From an uncultured Chromatiaceae bacterium (lineage in GTDB: Bacteria > Pseudomonadota > Gammaproteobacteria > Enterobacterales > Alteromonadaceae): a DNA stretch of 15,721 bases. The position numbers and the translations under genes are program-made. The stretch covers positions 1 to 15,721 of the forward strand of contig CAMLSF010000094.1 in assembly GCA_946482615.1 (NCBI GenBank), in the 5' to 3' direction. Position 1 is the first letter of the stretch. Each line of letters starts with the position of its first letter. The notes beneath the pieces were generated by a model. The model did not search any database and was not told the origin of the DNA. It was given only the letters and a program-made list of their open reading frames with translations. This document shows positions 7,805 through 14,723 of this stretch, in pieces.

Positions 7805-9109
7805 TCAGTCAAAACGCAGTGAAGCCAGTTTACTTAATCCCATAGCGACAGAGCCAAACTGATCACCGCGGATCACCGGCACATCCGGCAATAACTGTTG
7901 CAGCATCTGCTGTACACCGGGCACAGCAGAAGCGCCTCCTGTGACAAAAATACTGTCGGGTTTTGCACCGGCACTGTGTACACATTGCTGAATCAACTTA
8001 CTGATACCGGATAATTCCTGATACAAGGCATCCATCAGTTGTTGTTGCGACAGGTTTTGTAAAAGATTTGGCTCAATACGGTCCAGCACCACATCCACGG
8101 CGGCCTGTTCAGTCAGCCCGATTTTGGCTTGCTCAGCTTTTTGATTCAGGTAATAACTTAAATGCTGCTGATAGACCTTTACAAAACGGTTCAGAAGCAG
8201 AGGTTCAGCCGCCAAATCTGTTAAATCCAGCAGCTCGTCATAGGTTTTTTCGGCGTAAAACCGCTCCTGGGCATGAATGTCGATAATATTGACTGCATCA
8301 CTGAACAAAGCACCGGGCAAAGGTTTTCCGTCCAGCGCCAGACTCTGGCGGCCAAAGAGTTTCATCAGGCCATAAATGGTCAGTTTGATATCCATATCGA
8401 CACCACCAATACGTTTACCGCTGTGGCCTAATAAATCGCTACTGCGGTCAAAGCTCTGGCTATGCTGCGGTCCTAACCGGATCAGGCTGATATCGCTGGT
8501 CCCCCCGCCAATGTCGACCACCAGCACCAGTTGTTCTTGTGTTAAATGCCGCTCGTATTCAATAGCTGCGGCGACCGGCTCATAGGCAAAGTCGACTTCT
8601 TTAAAACCCACCCGGCTTGCCGCCTGATTTAAAATCGCCAGAGCCCGTTCATCACCCAAAGCTAAATCTATGCCCTGAAAATGGATAGGGCGGCCAAGCA
8701 GCACCCGTTCAACGGGATGATCTAATTTTTGCTCTGCACCTTGTTTGATCCGGCTGAGCAACAAAGTCGCTACCTGAGTGTAAATTTCAGTTTGAGCCGG
8801 TGTTAAGCGGCTGCCGAGCATCGACTTAGGTGAGCGGATAAAGACGCCACCTAAAGGATCCATGCTGTAGCGTTCGTGTGCGGCTTTACCAACCAGCACT
8901 CTGCTGTTTTGTGCTAATAAACGGGTCAGACTGGCCGACAGGTAAGCATCTTCGTCGTCCGGATCACGCTGGCGTTCGATGTACAAAGCCGAACTTAAAT
9001 AACGGCTGCCGTCCTGCTCCAAAGCGAGTAAATGCGGCTGTTGGTCCAGCATAAAACCTGCGGCACAGTTGGATGTACCAAAATCAACAGCAAGATAAGG
9101 AGCAGACAT
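7805..9109 (-). CDS. yegD: Hsp70-like ATPase YegD
   Basis: This is a 434-residue protein of the actin/Hsp70 ATPase superfamily. The phosphate-1 motif is D-F-G-T-S-N at 9-14, the phosphate-2 motif is D-I-G-G-G-T-S-D at 199-206, and the adenosine-site motif T-G-G-A-S is at 390-394. It closely follows E. coli YegD: S-P-K-S-M-L-G, G-R-P-I-H-F-Q-G, Y-E-P-V-A-A and L-L-G-H-S-G-K-R-I-G-G all recur. It is much shorter than DnaK and has no room for the usual peptide-binding domain and lid, so it is a chaperone relative of unknown client. The ATG is supported by AGGTGA a few bases upstream. It begins 39 bases after the lipoprotein hydrolase stop on the same strand. Confidence 0.93.
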   Translation of the reverse strand: MSAPYLAVDFGTSNCAAGFMLDQQPHLLALEQDGSRYLSSALYIERQRDPDDEDAYLSASLTRLLAQNSRVLVGKAAHERYSMDPLGGVFIRSPKSMLGSRLTPAQTEIYTQVATLLLSRIKQGAEQKLDHPVERVLLGRPIHFQGIDLALGDERALAILNQAASRVGFKEVDFAYEPVAAAIEYERHLTQEQLVLVVDIGGGTSDISLIRLGPQHSQSFDRSSDLLGHSGKRIGGVDMDIKLTIYGLMKLFGRQSLALDGKPLPGALFSDAVNIIDIHAQERFYAEKTYDELLDLTDLAAEPLLLNRFVKVYQQHLSYYLNQKAEQAKIGLTEQAAVDVVLDRIEPNLLQNLSQQQLMDALYQELSGISKLIQQCVHSAGAKPDSIFVTGGASAVPGVQQMLQQLLPDVPVIRGDQFGSVAMGLSKLASLRFD

Positions 9110-9148
9110 AGGATCACCTGTCAGAAAAAAAGGCCGGCGAGTATAGCT

Positions 9149-10885
9149 TTATTCAACGGCTTTTCCCACGGTTTTGGCTTCACCAGCAGGCTGTCTGAGC
9201 ACTTGCAGTAAAAACTCAAGGGCAGGAGGGGATTGGTAAGAGTTATGGTTTGACGGCACAATAATTTCCTGTACGGCTTTACTCTGATGGGCACTGAAAA
9301 AAGGCACTACACCATCGCTGATTTGACTACAGCTTTTTTCATCCTGGCAGGATAAAGGCCCATCACTGCCGACAATAGAATACACAGGTCGTTGATATTC
9401 CAGTTTATTTAAGCCTTGTAGCAAAGGATGGCGGGGGGATAACACCTGAACTGAGTGAGGGCCGCCACCACCATTGAGGTACTCACGCATCGGCATGGTG
9501 ATCTTATCCGGCCCCAGTTTCAGGATAAAGTTACTCATCAAGAGGGTGAAATTCTTTGGCAAGTTGATAAACCAGCTGGCTATTTTAGCTATCACAGACT
9601 CTGAGGATTCAGAGCCACCATGTGGTGTGTCCAGAAATACGACTTTGTCGATGTAAGGTCTGGCATTAAAAATAAAAATATCTTTGACCTTGTCCATTTC
9701 CCGTTGTGCATGTCCCAGCTGTTCAGGGCGTTCTGTAAAACTTAAATCCCAAAGCAGATAGTCTGTATTCTGGATCAGGGTTTTGCTGATCACACCGCCC
9801 ATACTGTGGCCAACCACCACTATTTCATCCAGTTGCCTTGTACCACCACTGGCTTTGAGCATGGCATGCAGCTCATCCAGTTTTTTTCGTAACCGCATGG
9901 AGTTGTAAAAGGGAGGTGGGCCTGACGGATAAAAAGCGTGCCAGATCTGATAACGCTGTTTGAGCTCTTCATCCTGCAGTACCGCCATCGTCAGTTCGTA
10001 CCAAATCAAAGGGCTGGAATTCAGACCATGGATCATCAGCAGAGGTTGTTTGTTTTTTTGCAGCGGTGTCACGCTATACACGCCCAGTTTATTGTCGGCC
10101 AGCTCTGCGTTAAATAAGCCGGGCAATTCCAGATCGGCCAGTTTGGCTTGTTGCATCAGCCACAAATAACTGCTGGCGGCGTCATACAACAGAGGATAAG
10201 AGGCTGACGTAAATTTTAACTCTGCCACATCCTGCATCAGATGACCTTGTAAGGTCAGCTGAATTTGCAGGTCTTGATTAAATTTCAATTCTTTCAGGCT
10301 AACGGTGACAGAGCGGAAAATACCCTCGGGTGGATAGTTTTTGTCCCAGCCTTTGCCATTATTTTCCCGCATGGCAACCAGGCTGACACCTAAGCCTGAG
10401 CCGGCAATTTTTTGGTGATGGCTTTTAATGGCCTGAAATTCGCTGGCCAGCACATAATCTTCAAAGGGCAAACCGGTTTCATCCACTACGGACTCCAGTA
10501 CGATACGAAGTGCGGGGTGACGGTATTTTTGTTTGGGCAGCATGGTATGTAAAAAGTGAGTCAGACTTTGGTTATATAACAGAGTGGCTTGTTGCAACTG
10601 CTTCCCTGATAGCTGAGCAGAAGATAACCAAAATTGTGCACAGCTTAGTTGCAACAAACTTTTATTGGCGGTTTCATCAGGTAAGCTGAGCAAATCAGGG
10701 CAATACAAGGCCAATTCCTGGCCATCCATCTGTTGCATACGGGCATACTGATAACTAAACAACTGGTTCGCTTCCAGCGCTCTTTTAGTCGAAGGCAGCA
10801 GTTTTAAAAAATGTGGACTGGTGCAGCCGCCAATAAGAAAAAGGCAGAGCAAAAACAAGCTGGTTATGTTGAGCTGTGCCTGCAC
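9149..10885 (-). CDS. Lipoprotein alpha/beta hydrolase (lipase/esterase-like)
   Basis: This is a 578-residue protein with a lipobox L-I-G-G-C (Cys 21), so it is a membrane-anchored envelope enzyme. The N-terminal 270 or so residues are not recognisable to me. The C-terminal part is an alpha/beta hydrolase. It has the oxyanion region I-H-G-L-N-S-S (285-291), the nucleophile elbow G-H-S-M-G-G (359-364, Ser 361), a candidate acid Asp 524 in S-D-G-V-V, and a candidate His 547 in S-N-H-N-S. The D-T-P-H-G-G stretch (419-424) is typical of triacylglycerol-lipase and PGAP1-like folds. The substrate is unknown: a lipid ester is likely, a peptide less so. The start is GTG at 10883-10885, backed by AAAGGA 7 bases upstream and an immediately following signal peptide. 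yegD follows after 39 bases, probably on the same transcript. Confidence 0.87.
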   Translation of the reverse strand: MQAQLNITSLFLLCLFLIGGCTSPHFLKLLPSTKRALEANQLFSYQYARMQQMDGQELALYCPDLLSLPDETANKSLLQLSCAQFWLSSAQLSGKQLQQATLLYNQSLTHFLHTMLPKQKYRHPALRIVLESVVDETGLPFEDYVLASEFQAIKSHHQKIAGSGLGVSLVAMRENNGKGWDKNYPPEGIFRSVTVSLKELKFNQDLQIQLTLQGHLMQDVAELKFTSASYPLLYDAASSYLWLMQQAKLADLELPGLFNAELADNKLGVYSVTPLQKNKQPLLMIHGLNSSPLIWYELTMAVLQDEELKQRYQIWHAFYPSGPPPFYNSMRLRKKLDELHAMLKASGGTRQLDEIVVVGHSMGGVISKTLIQNTDYLLWDLSFTERPEQLGHAQREMDKVKDIFIFNARPYIDKVVFLDTPHGGSESSESVIAKIASWFINLPKNFTLLMSNFILKLGPDKITMPMREYLNGGGGPHSVQVLSPRHPLLQGLNKLEYQRPVYSIVGSDGPLSCQDEKSCSQISDGVVPFFSAHQSKAVQEIIVPSNHNSYQSPPALEFLLQVLRQPAGEAKTVGKAVE

Positions 10886-10892
10886 TATATTG

Positions 10893-10898
10893 TCCTTT
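10893..10898 (-). promoter_or_regulatory. Ribosome binding site that fixes the GTG start of the hydrolase
   Basis: On the minus strand this reads AAAGGA, with 7 bases between it and the GTG at 10885. No ATG in frame fits a lipoprotein signal peptide as well, so the GTG start is well supported. Confidence 0.7.
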
Positions 10899-11019
10899 GC
10901 AAGGCTGGAGATATTTTAGTCTGTCAGATAATGCGGCCAGACACCAAACAAAATTTATATTAAAAATCAGTGACTCAGCTATATTATGCAGCCAGTTAAA
11001 CTTTTTTATTTTTCTGTTT

Positions 11020-11047
11020 AAACCTTTTTGTGCTGTGCTTTCGACTA
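11020..11047 (+). promoter_or_regulatory. Candidate ECF-type promoter of the sigma factor operon
   Basis: AAACC (11020-11024) is separated by 17 bases from CGACTA (11042-11047). This resembles the general ECF sigma layout, an AAC-containing -35 element and a CG-containing -10 element 16-18 bases apart. It lies 43 bases before the sigma gene start, the right place for autoregulation. One occurrence of a short motif is weak evidence. Confidence 0.35.
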
Positions 11048-11077
11048 AACAAATAACACTAGATTGAAAACAATAAC

Positions 11078-11081
11078 AGGA
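11078..11081 (+). promoter_or_regulatory. Ribosome binding site supporting the TTG start of the sigma factor
   Basis: AGGA is placed 8 bases before TTG at 11090. The only alternative, ATG at 11126, has no ribosome binding site but would keep all of sigma region 2. The TTG is preferred, with some doubt. Confidence 0.5.
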
Positions 11082-11089
11082 ATGGGAAC

Positions 11090-11623
11090 TTGAGGTCTGA
11101 CAATCCGCAGCACAGCGTGCGCCCCATGGATGAACTGGTGTTTTTGTCGCAGCAAGGGGACAGAAACGCTTTCCGCCAGCTGTATCAACAGTATTCAGGC
11201 CGGGTCTATGCCATCTGCCTGCGTTTGCTGGCGGATCGCGGCAAAGCCGAAGATGCCTGTCAGGACGTTTTTGTAAAAGTATGGCAGCAGTTAAGCCTGT
11301 TTCGTGGGGACAGCAGCTTCAGCACCTGGCTGCACAGCATTGCTACCCGCACTGCCATAGATCTGTGGCGGCAGGATAAAGTGCTGCGCCTGGCGACAGA
11401 AGAGTTACCGGAAATAGCCGGTGCTGAGTTGGGCCAAAGCAGGGAGCTGGAGCAGTTAATATTACGTTTGCCGCATCAGGCAAGAGCCGTGTTTGTGTTG
11501 TTTGCCTTAGAAGGCTATCAACATCAGGAAATTGCGGAGCTGCTGGGTATAGCAGAAGGCAGCTCAAAATCGCAGTATCACAGAGCACGGCAGTTATTAA
11601 GGGAGTGGTTAGATGAAAACTGA
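11090..11623 (+). CDS. ECF-subfamily RNA polymerase sigma factor
   Basis: This is a 177-residue sigma-70-family protein with only regions 2 and 4, the ECF layout. Region 2 (about 24-95) contains L-Y-Q-Q-Y-S-G-R-V-Y, the core-binding E-D-A-C-Q-D-V-F-V-K-V-W (54-65) and F-S-T-W-L-H-S-I-A-T-R (77-87). Region 4 (about 125-174) contains L-P-H-Q-A-R-A-V-F and the helix-turn-helix Y-Q-H-Q-E-I-A-E-L-L-G-I-A-E-G-S-S-K-S, which reads the -35 element. It directs RNA polymerase to a small set of promoters when released from its anti-sigma factor. The next gene overlaps by 11 bases, the usual sign of a sigma/anti-sigma pair. I cannot assign it to a numbered ECF group by eye. Confidence 0.93.
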   Translation: MRSDNPQHSVRPMDELVFLSQQGDRNAFRQLYQQYSGRVYAICLRLLADRGKAEDACQDVFVKVWQQLSLFRGDSSFSTWLHSIATRTAIDLWRQDKVLRLATEELPEIAGAELGQSRELEQLILRLPHQARAVFVLFALEGYQHQEIAELLGIAEGSSKSQYHRARQLLREWLDEN

Positions 11624-12146
11624 ACATGAATTAGATGCCCTGATCAGCGGACTTTCCAAAGAGATCCAGCCGTCCCGTGATTTATGGCCAGAGCTTGAAT
11701 CGCGTTTAGCTCCGGCTCAGGTAAAAACCGCAGAAGTAGTGCCGCTTAAACCGAACAAATGGTTGTCTGTGCCTTTTGCCGGAGCTTATGTCGCCAGTGC
11801 TGCATCTGTGTTGTTTGCTGTCACTTTATTTTGGCAACCTGCGGCTTTACAGCCGCCAGCACCGGTGCAACCTGAAGTGTTTAACCCACAACTGGTGGAT
11901 GCAGAAACCGCTATTATTTACAGCTTTGAACAAGCCAAAGCTGAACAGCTGGCCAGCATGAAAACTGTTGATCCTGTTTATGCCGACTGGCAGCAACAAC
12001 TTGCCCAGTGGCAACAGGCTATTGGTCAGGTTCAACTGGCACTGAAATACAATCCGAACGAAGCTTTGTTGCTTAAACAATTACGCCAATTGTATAGCCA
12101 GCAACAGAATTATTTACAAAAAGTGGTCCAGTCGGGCCTGGTTTAA
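11613..12146 (+). CDS. Probable membrane-bound anti-sigma factor
   Basis: This is a 177-residue protein with a cytoplasmic N-terminus, one membrane segment (about 51-73) and a helical, Gln-rich C-terminal part (about 95-175) expected in the periplasm. The motif P-S-R-D-L-W-P-E-L-E-S-R-L (20-32) just before the membrane span is one I associate with putative anti-sigma proteins encoded after ECF factors. There is no H-x3-C-x2-C zinc motif, so it is not a classic zinc-binding anti-sigma factor. The gene starts inside the sigma gene, with GGGAG 7 bases upstream of its ATG, so the two are translationally coupled. The role rests on position, topology and this motif; direct evidence of binding would be needed to prove it. 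Confidence 0.78.
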   Translation: MKTEHELDALISGLSKEIQPSRDLWPELESRLAPAQVKTAEVVPLKPNKWLSVPFAGAYVASAASVLFAVTLFWQPAALQPPAPVQPEVFNPQLVDAETAIIYSFEQAKAEQLASMKTVDPVYADWQQQLAQWQQAIGQVQLALKYNPNEALLLKQLRQLYSQQQNYLQKVVQSGLV

Positions 12147-12160
12147 TCTGGAGTAACACG

Positions 12161-13117
12161 ATGAAACAACAACTGGTTTTAGGCTTGGCTTTATCAGTAT
12201 TTAGCCAGCTTTTATGGGCAGCCGAGTCGGTCAATGAAAATCTGCAAGTGGCTAATAATGAAAAAATTTATATCGAAAATATGCGTGGCGAAGTCGAGAT
12301 AGTTGCTAACTCGGAAAATCGTTTTAAAGTTTCCGGTACCCTGGATGAAAAAGCTGAGGGTTATGAGCTGGACTCAAAAAATGGTTTTACCAGCTTTAAA
12401 GTGAAAATGCCGAATATGCGTAATTATGGCGATTGGGATGATCAGGCAAACGAAGGTTCACGTTTAAAAATTGAAGTGCCATTTGGAACTGAGCTGGAGT
12501 TTCAGGGGGTGAATGCCAATGTGCGGGTCTCAGGTGTGCAGGGCAGCGCCAGGATCAGTACTGTAAATGGCTCAGTCTATGGTGAAAAACTGCAAAAATT
12601 TATTCAACTGGAAACTGTAAACGGTGAAATTACCAGCCTGAATAATGATGGTCGTATCAGCCTGACCACAGTCAACGGCGAAATTGAAGATTCTGGCTCC
12701 AAAGGCCGCCTGAATATTGAGGCTGTGAATGGTAGCATTGATACCAGTTCAGCCGCATCTGAAGTTTCTGTGTCTGTGGTCAATGGTGAAGCAGATCTGG
12801 AGCTGACCAATGTGCAACAACTGACTATGAGCTCCGTCAATGGTTCGTTGGACGCTGAACTCAAAGGAAGTCTGGCACCACGGGTGGAAGTCAGTACTGT
12901 CAGTGGCAATGCCAGTCTGAAACTGGATAAAGCTATCAATGCCAAATTTAATCTGGTGGCCAATGCGGGTGGTTCTATTAAAAACGAATTGACCAGTCAT
13001 AAAGCAGATAAAGCAAAATATGGTCCTCGTCGCAGCCTTGAATTCAGCACAGGCAAAGGGGAAGGCAGTGTTGAAATGAATACGGTCAGCGGTTCCTTAA
13101 AACTGGAAACTCATTAA
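12161..13117 (+). CDS. Exported DUF4097 beta-solenoid protein with V-N-G repeats
   Basis: This is a 318-residue protein with a Sec signal peptide ending around A-A-E-S (residues 20-23), so it acts in the periplasm or on the cell surface. The mature protein is a DUF4097-type (putative adhesin) repeat structure. V-N-G occurs at 135, 153, 171, 189, 207 and 226, and V-S-G at 247 and 309. The period is 18 residues for the first five, which suggests one coil of a beta-solenoid per repeat. No catalytic site or transmembrane helix is seen. It begins 14 bases after the anti-sigma gene, with GGAG upstream of the ATG, so it belongs to the same operon. Its job is unknown. It could be a structural envelope protein under control of the sigma factor or part of the sensing system. 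Confidence 0.87.
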   Translation: MKQQLVLGLALSVFSQLLWAAESVNENLQVANNEKIYIENMRGEVEIVANSENRFKVSGTLDEKAEGYELDSKNGFTSFKVKMPNMRNYGDWDDQANEGSRLKIEVPFGTELEFQGVNANVRVSGVQGSARISTVNGSVYGEKLQKFIQLETVNGEITSLNNDGRISLTTVNGEIEDSGSKGRLNIEAVNGSIDTSSAASEVSVSVVNGEADLELTNVQQLTMSSVNGSLDAELKGSLAPRVEVSTVSGNASLKLDKAINAKFNLVANAGGSIKNELTSHKADKAKYGPRRSLEFSTGKGEGSVEMNTVSGSLKLETH

Positions 13118-13121
13118 AGCT

Positions 13122-13150
13122 GAGGCAGCAGGTTTTTGGCCTGCTGCCTC
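13122..13150 (+). terminator. 11-bp hairpin after the sigma operon
   Basis: GAGGCAGCAGG (13122-13132) pairs perfectly with CCTGCTGCCTC (13140-13150) around a 7-base loop, 4 bases after the stop of the DUF4097 gene. No run of T follows (TATCCGG), so it is not a textbook intrinsic terminator. It may be a weak terminator or an mRNA 3' end stabiliser. Confidence 0.5.
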
Positions 13151-13275
13151 TATCCGGAAGACTGTCTTTACATAACTTTGCAATAGCCATTTCGTGTTCA
13201 GTTATAAGTGATTTGTTAAAACTTGTTATTAACTGTTGGAGTTGGTAAAAACGCTAGGTTTTTCATGGGGCTATA

Positions 13276-13281
13276 CATAAT
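13276..13281 (+). promoter_or_regulatory. Possible -10 box for the DUF4397 gene
   Basis: CATAAT, five of six to the -10 consensus, sits in TATACATAAT, 38 bases before the start codon. The -35 region is weak. The remaining part of 13151-13319 is AT-rich with no other clear signal. Confidence 0.3.
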
Positions 13282-13319
13282 CTCTTGGCCAACTAACAAC
13301 CAAGTTACAGGATAGCTTA

Positions 13320-14651
13320 ATGAACATGATACAGCGTGCCAGTCGTCTGGCTTTGCCATTGTTTTCGCTGATCGCCTTAGCCGCCTGCGGTGGCAGCTCA
13401 GGAGATAAAGCAGAAGAGGGCTTTACTCAAGGGTACGTGCAGTTTTATAACGGTTCCGCCAACAGCGCCAACAGCTCTTTAACTGTAAATGATGTTGCTG
13501 CTGGCAGTGCTACTTTTGGCGATGCGTCCAACATGCTTTCTATTGACCCTGGTTCTTATAAGTATCAGTTGAAAAATGCGACCAGCAGCGCTTTGATCAA
13601 AGAAGCAGATATCACCTTGAACAAGGGTGAGAAAACACTGTTGTTGATGGCGGGGGACGCTGCAAATCCAAGCATTCTGACATTAACTCATAAGCGTGAA
13701 GAAAAGTTTGATGATGAGTTCCGTGTCTTTGTTGCTAACTTGTCGACCAACTACGACAAAGTTGATTTGTACACTGCTGCTGAGACGGATGATTTCAGTA
13801 AAGCGACTTTGCTGGAGTCTGTCTCTGCAAAAGAAATCACGAACACCGGCAAAATGCTGAAACGTGGTAAATATAAACTCTTTATCACCACGGCGGGCAG
13901 CAAAACCCCATTTTTTGAGGCTGTCGCTTATAACTTCCAATACACCACCAGCTATGTATTAGTGGTGCGTGACAAACTGGGTCCTATGCAGCAACAAGTG
14001 TCATTAGACATAGTTGGGAATTCTACGTCAGTTGAAGCACTTGAACACCGTCTGGCCAAAGGTCAGGTTCGTATCTACAACAGCCTGGACAATCAGCAGG
14101 GTCAGATCGCGATCAATAACTTACCTGTCGCAGATTTAGTGCAGGACAGCCTGACGGACTATATCCAGTTAGACAAAAATGATTACAGCATCGCCGTCTT
14201 AGATGAAAACAATCAGTTGTTGTTAAACAACGTGTTGCTGACGATCAATGCTGGCCAGAGTAAGTCTGTGCTGCTGTTCCGTGACGCTGAACAAAAAGTG
14301 GGTCTGGTTAGTTTTACAGAGAAGAACTTACCACAAGTGCATGAGCATGAAATTAACGTAGCGAACCTGGTACCTGATTTCAAAAACCTGCATTTCTATT
14401 TTGTTCGCCAGAACGAAACTATTGAAAGTGCCAAATTCCATGTCAAAGCACTGGACTTTAAAAAGTATGCCACTTTGGTATTACCAAAAGATTTCTACTC
14501 TATTTCTTTGGTTCATGTGGCCGACAACGGCACCATCAGCCTGTTAGATAAAACAGAGACGCTGCAACTGGAGGCAGGCAAAAACTATATTTTGGCGGCT
14601 GAGCCATCAGCTGCTGCTCCAAGTGGTTTCAAAATCACGCTGGTTAAATAA
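13320..14651 (+). CDS. DUF4397 family lipoprotein with four tandem beta domains
   Basis: This is a 443-residue lipoprotein: Met-Asn-Met start, hydrophobic core, lipobox L-A-A-C with Cys 23, then G-G-S-S. After the anchor it is built of four beta-rich units of about 90-100 residues. Units 1 (38-125) and 3 (247-335) share Y-V-Q-F-Y-N-G-S / Q-V-R-I-Y-N-S-L openings. Units 2 (133-232) and 4 (342-443) share R-V-F-V-A-N-L / E-I-N-V-A-N-L openings. DUF4397 domains are exported beta-sandwich modules of unknown function. The ATG has AGGA 7 bases upstream. It stands alone between the hairpin after the sigma operon and a strong terminator. Whether the sigma factor controls it is unknown. Confidence 0.87.
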   Translation: MNMIQRASRLALPLFSLIALAACGGSSGDKAEEGFTQGYVQFYNGSANSANSSLTVNDVAAGSATFGDASNMLSIDPGSYKYQLKNATSSALIKEADITLNKGEKTLLLMAGDAANPSILTLTHKREEKFDDEFRVFVANLSTNYDKVDLYTAAETDDFSKATLLESVSAKEITNTGKMLKRGKYKLFITTAGSKTPFFEAVAYNFQYTTSYVLVVRDKLGPMQQQVSLDIVGNSTSVEALEHRLAKGQVRIYNSLDNQQGQIAINNLPVADLVQDSLTDYIQLDKNDYSIAVLDENNQLLLNNVLLTINAGQSKSVLLFRDAEQKVGLVSFTEKNLPQVHEHEINVANLVPDFKNLHFYFVRQNETIESAKFHVKALDFKKYATLVLPKDFYSISLVHVADNGTISLLDKTETLQLEAGKNYILAAEPSAAAPSGFKITLVK

Positions 14652-14677
14652 TTCACTGGTAGTGAAGTTGTAAAAAC

Positions 14678-14710
14678 AAAAACCGGCCACAGGAAGTGGC
14701 CGGTTTTTTT
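14678..14710. terminator. Strong bidirectional intrinsic terminator
   Basis: AAAAACCGGCCAC (14678-14690) pairs with GTGGCCGGTTTTT (14696-14708) around an AGGAA loop. Seven T follow on the plus strand (14704-14710) and an A-rich run gives U-rich RNA on the minus strand. It lies between two convergent genes and should stop both. Confidence 0.93.
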
Positions 14711-14723
14711 CATCAACTTGCCG

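Noticed and set aside
9125..9138. GCCGGCC followed by seven T on the minus strand, a possible terminator between the hydrolase and yegD
   Set aside because: GCCGGC is self-complementary but leaves no loop, so no stable hairpin forms. Co-transcription remains likely.
11085..11100. GGAACTT followed by TCTGA, resembling a sigma-E promoter
   Set aside because: The two elements are 4 bases apart instead of about 15-16 and lie on the sigma gene's start codon.
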